Assembly (NCBI GenBank): GCA_021785235.1
Contig: JAJYGB010000099.1
Span: 1 to 5,866 of the forward strand
Source: Bacteroidota bacterium
GTDB lineage: Bacteria; Bacteroidota; Kryptoniia; Kryptoniales; JAKASW01
Reading direction: 5' to 3'
Length of the DNA: 5,866 nt
Numbering within the stretch: the first letter of the stretch is position 1; each line of letters begins with the position of its first letter. Below, piece after piece: positions 1 to 4,454 of this stretch. The position numbers and the translations under genes are program-made. Under the pieces are notes generated by a model. It ran no database searches. It saw only the letters and a program-made list of their open reading frames with translations, and was not told the DNA's origin.

Positions 1-227
1 GAGTTGCTTACCAACTGAAGGGTGCTCGCCATCGATTCGCTGTTGGCGCGCGTCGTCTCGGCGACGGATTTGACGGCAGATTCGACATCCGACTTGAATA
101 GCGTGAACAGTTGCATCGACTGGTCGGTTGACAGCTGCTGCCTGACCGACGAGTTCTTGAATTGAATGAGAATGTAAACCAGGACGATGACCATTACCGC
201 CATCGCCGCAAAAATTATTGTCTCCAT
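1..227 (-). CDS. N-terminal fragment of membrane-anchored coiled-coil protein, possibly RmuC
   Basis: This is a partial gene that runs off the left edge of the window; 75 residues are visible and the frame is open to the edge. The ATG at 225-227 (minus strand) is preceded by a good ribosome-binding site, GAGGGAG, complementary to 232-238 and 4 nt from the start. Residues 4-21 are an uninterrupted hydrophobic stretch with almost no charge before it, fitting a single N-terminal membrane anchor. From residue 24 on the sequence is polar and rich in Gln, Ser, Glu, Asp and Thr, with hydrophobic residues at spacings that suit a helical coiled coil. An N-terminal anchor followed by a long coiled coil is the architecture of RmuC, a protein linked to DNA recombination, but the conserved RmuC nuclease-like domain would lie outside the window. 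Methyl-accepting-type or DUF948-like proteins are alternatives. I am confident of the gene and unsure of the family. Confidence 0.7.
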   Translation of the reverse strand, partial: METIIFAAMAVMVIVLVYILIQFKNSSVRQQLSTDQSMQLFTLFKSDVESAVKSVAETTRANSESMASTLQLVSN

Positions 228-238
228 GCAACTCCCTC
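228..238 (-). promoter_or_regulatory. Ribosome-binding site of the left-edge gene
   Basis: On the minus strand GAGGGAG (complement of 232-238) lies 4 nt before the ATG at 225-227. It is the strongest Shine-Dalgarno match in the window and fixes the start of the partial gene. Confidence 0.6.
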
Positions 239-253
239 AATGAATTAGAATTA

Positions 254-319
254 CCGGGGCCCTCTAAAAAATCTCCGGCGTCAGCCAGCCTGCAAATTTT
301 CACTCTGTAACCCGGGGCC
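254..319. repeat. Pair of direct CCGGGGCC octamers in the gap between two minus-strand genes
   Basis: The octamer CCGGGGCC occurs at 254-261 and again at 312-319, 58 bp apart, in similar contexts (preceded by TTA or TAAC and followed by C or T). The second copy forms most of the loop between GTAAC (307-311) and GTTAC (323-327), a possible 5-bp hairpin. The two octamers flank the candidate terminator. They could be regulator sites for the left-edge gene or a chance of GC-rich composition. Confidence 0.3.
266..288 (-). terminator. Weak candidate intrinsic terminator downstream of the DUF58 gene
   Basis: Read on the minus strand, CTGGC (284-288) can pair with GCCGG (275-279) around the 4-nt loop TGAC. 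The stem has five pairs, one of them a G-U wobble. After three bases it is followed by a run of six T (266-271). The position, about 50 nt past the DUF58 stop codon and upstream of the next gene, suits a terminator. The stem is short, so efficiency would be low or partial. Confidence 0.35.
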
Positions 320-338
320 TTTGTTACTCAGTCCCCCT

Positions 339-1238
339 TTAGAACATCTTCTTCCTTCGCGTCAGGTAAGCCGTCAGAGCCTTGTCGAACGGCGTCGATG
401 TGCTGAGAAGGGCGTAGTCAATATCGTTCTCGAAACACCTGCTCTTGAGGTCACGGACGAACGCGTTCACAGCCTTCTTGTACGCCGACCTCACGGCTGA
501 GACCTGCGTGGGCATGCGCTCCCCCGTCTCGAGGTCCGTGAATACCGTGTCGGCCGGGAAATCGAGGTTCAGCTCCGAATCGTCGAGCACCTGGAAAGCG
601 ATTACCTCGTTCTTCCTGTGCCTGAAATGTTTTAGCGCAGTGATGACGCTCTTAGTGTCGTCGAGGAAGTCGCTAATCACGATGATCAGGCCGCGTCTCT
701 TTATTCTCTCCGCCAGAGACGAGAGCGCGTTGGCCGTCGAAGTCTTCGCGTTGGGCTGAAGGTTGGATAGTTCTGTAAGCAGGAGTTTCATGTACGAGTA
801 TGTCAGGTGCGGTTCGTAGAAACGCCTCACCGATTCATCGTATATCGCGAGCCCTGTCGCGTCCTGCTGCTTCATCATGAGATATGTCAGGCCGGCGGCC
901 AGGTAGGCAGCGTACTCGAGTTTGCTCACACTCCCGTCGCGCTTGAATCCCATCGATTTGCTCGCGTCGATCAGGATATACGCCTTCAGGTTCGTCTCTT
1001 CCTCATACTGCTTTATGTACAGCCTGTCGCTGCGACCGTAAACCTTCCAGTCGATATTACTGATGTCGTCTCCCGGGAAATACTGGCGGTGCTCCGCGAA
1101 TTCCACGCTGAAGCCGTGATACGGGCTGCGGTGCATTCCGATAAGAAACCCTTCGACAATCAGCCTGGCCCGCAGCTCCATGTTCGACAGCTGTGAGATA
1201 TAATTGGGGGTAAGCATTTTGAGTGCGTTTTCGCTCAT
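339..1238 (-). CDS. DUF58 family protein with von Willebrand A-like fold
   Basis: This is a complete 299-residue gene. The N-terminal half carries the hallmark of DUF58 proteins between residues 47 and 81: FAEHRQYFPGDDI, then DWKVYGR and the acidic KQYEEE. A von Willebrand A-like region follows; D91-A-S93-K-S95 has the DxSxS form of a metal-ion-dependent adhesion site, and T166/T168 and D190 (in ISDFLDD) are candidates for the remaining ligands. There is no signal peptide or membrane helix, so it should be cytosolic. Family members usually work with a MoxR-type AAA+ ATPase, apparently as chaperone-like or assembly systems, but their biochemical role is poorly defined. No MoxR gene is present in the window, and the next upstream gene is the divergent fur. 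The ATG at 1236-1238 lacks a clear ribosome-binding site. An in-frame ATG at codon 8 is the alternative start and would shorten the protein by only seven residues. The family call is secure; the physiological role is not. Confidence 0.93.
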   Translation of the reverse strand: MSENALKMLTPNYISQLSNMELRARLIVEGFLIGMHRSPYHGFSVEFAEHRQYFPGDDISNIDWKVYGRSDRLYIKQYEEETNLKAYILIDASKSMGFKRDGSVSKLEYAAYLAAGLTYLMMKQQDATGLAIYDESVRRFYEPHLTYSYMKLLLTELSNLQPNAKTSTANALSSLAERIKRRGLIIVISDFLDDTKSVITALKHFRHRKNEVIAFQVLDDSELNLDFPADTVFTDLETGERMPTQVSAVRSAYKKAVNAFVRDLKSRCFENDIDYALLSTSTPFDKALTAYLTRRKKMF

Positions 1239-1298
1239 ACGTAGAGAAATTTACGGAACTCGACTCCCAAAACCACCAGATCCAGCGAATTATTTGGC

Positions 1299-1327
1299 TT
1301 GACATTTTTCCCGCCATTCAATAATTT
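1299..1327 (+). promoter_or_regulatory. Sigma-70-type promoter candidate for the fur-feo unit
   Basis: A perfect -35 hexamer TTGACA lies at 1299-1304. Two -10 readings are possible: AATAAT at 1320-1325 (five of six consensus bases, 15-bp spacer) or TAATTT at 1322-1327 (three of six, with the first, second and last bases right, and the ideal 17-bp spacer). Transcription would start near 1332-1335, leaving a leader of about 100 nt before fur. It is the best promoter-like sequence in the 199-bp divergent region. I found no equally good promoter for the DUF58 gene on the other strand. Confidence 0.5.
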
Positions 1328-1341
1328 AGACGTGGTCTTAA
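1326..1341. promoter_or_regulatory. Imperfect inverted repeat at the predicted fur transcription start
   Basis: TTAGAC-GTG-GTCTTAA is an imperfect palindrome: AGAC (1328-1331) and GTCT (1335-1338) mirror each other exactly around GTG, and the TTA/TAA flanks match with a one-base offset. It overlaps the -10 region and the expected start of transcription, a classic place for a repressor operator. It is only weakly like the A/T-rich Fur box (TGATAAT-N-ATTATCA), so it is a candidate operator, not an identified one. Confidence 0.25.
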
Positions 1342-1427
1342 TAACGACGACTGCATAACTGCGAGCAAGCCGAAGTATCGGGATGGACCTGCAAAGGTAG
1401 CGTCGAGAACAGAAGTAACATTTAAGT

Positions 1428-1437
1428 GAGAGAGAAC
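1428..1437 (+). promoter_or_regulatory. Ribosome-binding site that decides the fur start
   Basis: The purine run GAGAGAG at 1428-1434, just before the ATG at 1438, supports that ATG. The GTG at 1426 in the same frame would sit within this site and has no such run upstream of it. Confidence 0.5.
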
Positions 1438-1872
1438 ATGGATACGGCGAAAGAACGATTTGAAGGCTTCCTCCGCGAGGAAAACTACCGGGTAACGCCA
1501 GAGCGGTTCGAAGTCCTGGACGCCGTTATGGCGACAAACGGACACTTCGATGCCGACGAGCTCTTTCTTAGTCTGAAGAAGACAGGGAGTAAGGTATCGC
1601 GCGCCACGGTCTACAACACGCTCGACATACTCGAAGAATGCGAGCTCGTGTTCAAGACGCGTCTCAAGGACCACGGGTCGAGATATGAGAAAGCGTTCGG
1701 CAGATCCCATCACGACCATCTTGTCTGCATCAAGTGCGGGAAGATCGTCGAGTTCGTTGATGACGGCATTGAACAGGGTCAACAGGCTGTTGCGAAGAAA
1801 TTCAAGTTCACACTAATCAGCCATTCTCACCAGATATTCGGGTTGTGCCCCGACTGTAAGAACGGCGAATAG
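1438..1872 (+). CDS. fur: Fur family metal-responsive transcriptional regulator
   Basis: This 144-residue protein has the usual length and layout of the Fur family. The N-terminal winged helix (about residues 5-85) includes VTPERFEVLDAV and the recognition helix SRATVYNTLDIL (54-65). The C-terminal dimerisation and metal-binding domain follows. Likely metal ligands are H36, E84, the HHDH cluster (91-94) and H129/H131. Two CxxC pairs, C97/C100 and C137/C140, form the structural zinc site. Position 105, five residues after C100 in GKIVEF, is Glu; peroxide sensors of the PerR type have Asp there, so Fur-like iron sensing is favoured over PerR, with Zur less likely given the neighbours. I chose the ATG at 1438 because GAGAGAG (1428-1434) is suitably placed; an in-frame GTG at 1426 would overlap that site. 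The gene lies 21 nt before feoA, so it probably heads an iron-uptake operon that it represses when ferrous iron is plentiful. Confidence 0.9.
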   Translation: MDTAKERFEGFLREENYRVTPERFEVLDAVMATNGHFDADELFLSLKKTGSKVSRATVYNTLDILEECELVFKTRLKDHGSRYEKAFGRSHHDHLVCIKCGKIVEFVDDGIEQGQQAVAKKFKFTLISHSHQIFGLCPDCKNGE

Positions 1873-1893
1873 AGAAAGAGCTGCTGTTTAGAC

Positions 1894-2190
1894 ATGACAA
1901 TTTTTGGAACACGCCCCGAAAGGGGAGAGAGCGCGGATATTGCGGCTAAAACCGCAAGAACGCCGGCCGACCACAGGACTACGATCAAGGATCTCAAGGT
2001 CGGTGAAGTGGCCCACATCGTGGATTTCCTCGACGACAACGAAGCCATGAAAAAGATAGAGGCGATGGGGCTCAGGAGGGGGAAGAAAATTACCATCATG
2101 CAGAAACTCGGGAGGGGAATCGTCGTCAAGACCAGCAATTCGAGGATCGTGATAACTTCGGACGTTGCCAAATTTGTAGAGGTCAAATGA
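1894..2190 (+). CDS. feoA: FeoA, ferrous iron transport accessory protein, with N-terminal extension
   Basis: This is a 98-residue cytosolic protein whose residues 29-98 form a full FeoA domain, a small SH3-like fold. It starts with TTIKDLKVGE, contains the signature MGLRRGKKITI (58-68) and ends with the typical strand ending KFVEV. FeoA is needed for Fe(II) uptake by FeoB in several bacteria and is thought to bind it. Most FeoA proteins begin within a few residues of the domain. Here the only ATG in frame adds about 28 polar residues of no recognised type. No GTG, TTG or CTG codon exists between that ATG and the domain, so the extension is real unless an unusual start such as the ATT at 1939 is used. 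The nearest purine-rich site (1871-1880) is 13 nt from the ATG, farther than ideal. The stop codon overlaps the feoB start in ATGA (2187-2190), which implies translational coupling. Confidence 0.9.
   Translation: MTIFGTRPERGESADIAAKTARTPADHRTTIKDLKVGEVAHIVDFLDDNEAMKKIEAMGLRRGKKITIMQKLGRGIVVKTSNSRIVITSDVAKFVEVK
1914..1957 (+). promoter_or_regulatory. Two potential RNA hairpins in the 5' part of feoA
   Basis: CCCC (1914-1917) pairs with GGGG (1922-1925) around a GAAA tetraloop, a very stable loop type. Fourteen bases further on, TTGCGG (1940-1945) pairs perfectly with CCGCAA (1952-1957) around a 6-nt loop. The first hairpin sequesters AGGGGAGAG, the strongest Shine-Dalgarno-like run near feoA. 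Both fall in the part of the gene that encodes the unconserved N-terminal extension, so they may be a translational control element. No known riboswitch class is recognised. Confidence 0.35.
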
Positions 2191-4259
2191 CGAAGAGCAT
2201 CAAGGTCGCGCTCGCCGGAAACCCAAACGTCGGCAAGACGTCACTGCTGAACCACGCCGCGAAGACCAACCTCAAGGTGGGCAACTGGGCCGGAGTAACC
2301 GTCGAAAAAAAGGAGGGGTTCCTCAATTACAAAGGCTATGACATCCATTTCGTCGACCTCCCCGGAATATACACGCTCGAGCCGATCTCCGAAGACGAGT
2401 GGATAGCCTACCGGTTCATAACGGACGAGAAACCCGACGTAGTCGTGGACGTCATCGAGACCACGAACGCGGAACGTGACCTGCTCCTGACTACGGAGCT
2501 GCTGGAGTTCGAGAAGCCGATGATAATCGCGCTAAACATGTCGGACGAAGCGCGTAAGCTCGGCATCGAAGTCGACAGCAAACATACCAGCGAGCTTCTG
2601 GATGTTCCCGTCGTCAAGACGAACGGCAGGAACGGCGACGGCGTGCAGGAACTCCTCGATGCCATCATTGAGAGCGCGGAAGGACGACACGCTCCGAAAG
2701 CCGTCATGTACAGCGAGAAGGTCGAAGAGGCGCTTCGAATTCTTGAAGCGCGAAAGCACGACGGGAAAATCGACAAGCGAACCCTGCTTGGGATGCTCGC
2801 CGAAGGCGACGGGCAGAACGAAGAGAAGGTTAGCCTCGAGAGGTTCTTCAGGAAAGACATAGGCGGCGTCATCAAGGACGAGCGGTACGCGTTCGCCCAT
2901 GGATTTTACAAAGAGGCCTTCAGGAAGAGAAAGTCCACCGCCAGGGACATCACCGACAGGATCGACAAGGTCATCCTGCACCCTATCCTCGGCTTTTTCA
3001 TTTTCCTTCTCGTGATGTTCCTTTTGTTCAAGATCTCCTTCGATTTTTCGACACCGTTCATGAACTGGACGCAGGGCCTCATCGACAACTTCTTTTCACC
3101 GATGATCCTGTTGCTTCTCTCTAACGTCGGCGCCGGCAAATGGCTCCCGCAGTTCTTCTCGCAGGCTATCGTCGGCGGGGTCGGCTTCGTCATCACCTTC
3201 GTCCCGCTGATCGCGATGATCTATTTCCTTATCGCGCTCCTCGAGATGTCCGGATACATGCCGAGGATAGCGTTCATAATGGACCGCTTCATGCACAAAC
3301 TCGGGCTCCACGGCAAGGGCATGATCCCGCTCCTCCTCGGCTTCGGCTGCAACGTGCCCGCGGTCATGGCAACGAGGACTATGGAAAACAAGCGGGACAA
3401 GCTGCTCGTCATGGCGATGATACCGTTCATGAGCTGTCCGGCGAGGCTCGTCGTATTTTCTTTCTTCGCGGTACTATTCTTCGTGCACCCCGCGGTAGTG
3501 ATTTTCTCGCTCTACTTCCTAGGGATAGCGATCGGGTTGCTGACCGCTTTCTTCCTGCGAAAGACCGCATACCGCGGGAGGCTGTCGCACTTCGTAATGG
3601 AACTCCCCCCTTACCGGCTCCCGAGGCTGCGGACGGTCCTGCTGATAGTCTGGGCACAGGTAAAGAGTTTTCTCTACAGGGCCGGCACTCTTATTTTCGC
3701 GGCATCCGTTGTCATCTGGGTGCTCCTCAATACTCCCCCGAATCTCAAGAACCAATCAGATAGCGCCGCAGCATACATCGGGAAGGCAATTACCCCGGTC
3801 CTGGCGCCGATAGGCATTAATGACTGGAGGATCTCGACATCGCTAATCCCCGCGTTTCTGGCGAGGGAGATCGTCCTGAGCTCGATGGGAACCATCTACT
3901 CGGGTGACGTGCAAAAGAAGGACACGGAGTTTCATTTCCTCCCCGCCCTTGAGAAACAGGTGGAGGATCTCGGAGCTGCCGCTAAGGAGAGCCTCATGTC
4001 GCTCCTCACGCCGAGCATCCGGACTCTTCAGACTGACGAGGGGAACCAGACTTTGCGGTCGGAAATCAGGTCGAGCTTCACGCCTGCATCCGCCCTTTCA
4101 TTCATGATCTTCCTCCTCCTGTATACTTCGTGCCTGGCGACCGTCGCGGTCATGGCCCGGGAAGGAGGAAAGAAGTTCGCGCTTCTCTTCCTTGCCTATA
4201 GTTTTGTTATGGCGTGGGGAGTCGCTTTCGTAGTCTACCAGGTCGGCAGCCTTATATGA
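2187..4259 (+). CDS. feoB: FeoB, ferrous iron transporter with GTPase domain
   Basis: A 690-residue inner-membrane protein, full length for the family, that imports Fe(II). The N-terminal G domain shows G1 GNPNVGKTSL (11-20), G2 around T38 in GVTVE, G3 DLPG (57-60) and G4 NMSD (117-120). The expected G5 position reads KTNGRNGDG (144-152), without the common Ser-Ala pair. A helical spacer, the GDI-like region, covers about 172-255. The membrane part begins near 265 and contains the two inverted Gate motifs, the first with LLGFGCNVPAVMATR (383-397, Cys388) and SCPARL (416-421), the second with IPAFLAREIVLSSMGTIY (554-571). A polar segment of about 58 residues (573-630) precedes the last two helices. 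The ATG overlaps the feoA stop by 4 nt and AGAGG lies close upstream. The stop overlaps the next small gene in the same way. The identification is secure. Confidence 0.97.
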   Translation: MTKSIKVALAGNPNVGKTSLLNHAAKTNLKVGNWAGVTVEKKEGFLNYKGYDIHFVDLPGIYTLEPISEDEWIAYRFITDEKPDVVVDVIETTNAERDLLLTTELLEFEKPMIIALNMSDEARKLGIEVDSKHTSELLDVPVVKTNGRNGDGVQELLDAIIESAEGRHAPKAVMYSEKVEEALRILEARKHDGKIDKRTLLGMLAEGDGQNEEKVSLERFFRKDIGGVIKDERYAFAHGFYKEAFRKRKSTARDITDRIDKVILHPILGFFIFLLVMFLLFKISFDFSTPFMNWTQGLIDNFFSPMILLLLSNVGAGKWLPQFFSQAIVGGVGFVITFVPLIAMIYFLIALLEMSGYMPRIAFIMDRFMHKLGLHGKGMIPLLLGFGCNVPAVMATRTMENKRDKLLVMAMIPFMSCPARLVVFSFFAVLFFVHPAVVIFSLYFLGIAIGLLTAFFLRKTAYRGRLSHFVMELPPYRLPRLRTVLLIVWAQVKSFLYRAGTLIFAASVVIWVLLNTPPNLKNQSDSAAAYIGKAITPVLAPIGINDWRISTSLIPAFLAREIVLSSMGTIYSGDVQKKDTEFHFLPALEKQVEDLGAAAKESLMSLLTPSIRTLQTDEGNQTLRSEIRSSFTPASALSFMIFLLLYTSCLATVAVMAREGGKKFALLFLAYSFVMAWGVAFVVYQVGSLI

Positions 4260-4357
4260 CCGGAGAATTAGTATTCATGGCGGTCGTTGCCGTTCTGGCA
4301 GGAGCTTTCATCTGGAAATCGGTGAGGAAAAAGGCCAAGAAGAGTTGCTGTGAGTAG
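4256..4357 (+). CDS. Small single-span membrane peptide, FeoB-associated Cys-rich type
   Basis: This 33-residue reading frame starts inside the feoB stop codon in an ATGA overlap (4256-4259). After four N-terminal residues there is one hydrophobic segment (about 5-20, ending in FIW), then a strongly basic stretch with SVRKKAKK and a terminal CC pair (residues 31-32) before the final Glu. A short N-terminus, one helix, a basic cytosolic flank and C-terminal cysteines, directly downstream of feoB, match the FeoB-associated Cys-rich membrane proteins, which sit where enterobacteria have feoC. Members usually have more cysteines; only two are present here. The role is not established; binding iron or assisting FeoB in the membrane is an inference from position. 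An internal ATG at 4277 with GGAG at 4262-4265 is an alternative start, but would remove part of the helix. It is very short, so the call rests on topology and location. Confidence 0.72.
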   Translation: MTGELVFMAVVAVLAGAFIWKSVRKKAKKSCCE

Positions 4358-4374
4358 GTAGAGACGTCAGACTT

Positions 4375-4430
4375 AAGAAGCAAGAAGGCAGACCAGGTTC
4401 ACATCTTCTTATTTCTTACTTCTTGTTTCT
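4375..4430. terminator. Possible stem-loop between the feo unit and the convergent helicase gene
   Basis: Bases 4376-4387 (AGAAGCAAGAAG) can pair with 4419-4430 in a 12-bp stem with one G-U wobble, closing a loop of 31 nt. The structure starts 18 nt after the small peptide's stop and its right arm overlaps the last codons of the convergent gene. The loop is long, the stem A/T-rich and there is no clean U-tract, so it is a weak terminator candidate that could serve either direction. Confidence 0.3.
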
Positions 4431-4454
4431 CATTTCCTGATCTCTGCTTCTCCC
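4406..4454. repeat. Degenerating 7-bp tandem repeat, consensus TTCTTAT
   Basis: From 4406 a pyrimidine-rich heptamer recurs in strict 7-bp phase: TTCTTAT, TTCTTAC and TTCTTGT, then TTCTCAT (4427), TTCCTGA (4434) and weaker units to about 4454. Two reverse-complement-like units (AAGAAGC and AAGAAGG) stand at 4375-4388. The array crosses the stop codon of the minus-strand helicase gene and so encodes its charged C-terminal residues. Confidence 0.5.

Noticed and set aside
1295..1312. Sigma-54-type promoter around TTGGCTTGACA
   Set aside because: The essential GC of the -12 element is missing at the right distance.
1290..1329. Bacteroides-type promoter (TTTG at 1293-1296 with TAATTTAG at 1322-1329)
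   Set aside because: The spacing of 25 bp is longer than the roughly 19-21 bp of that promoter type, and the -7 element has a mismatch; the TTGACA-based reading fits better.
1426..1437. GTG start that would lengthen Fur by four residues
   Set aside because: The ATG at 1438 has the ribosome-binding site; the GTG lies within that site and has none of its own.
1318..1782. 154-codon open frame on the minus strand across fur
   Set aside because: It is antisense to the well-supported fur gene, has no recognisable domain, and its openness follows from fur's codon pattern.
3140..3763. 207-codon plus-strand open frame inside feoB
   Set aside because: It is an out-of-frame reading of the feoB membrane region, rich in Arg and Pro as expected of a shifted frame, and feoB is continuous and conserved through it.
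4358..4415. Further small gene between the Cys-rich peptide and the helicase gene
   Set aside because: No start codon with a usable frame is present; the stretch is explained by repeats and a possible stem.
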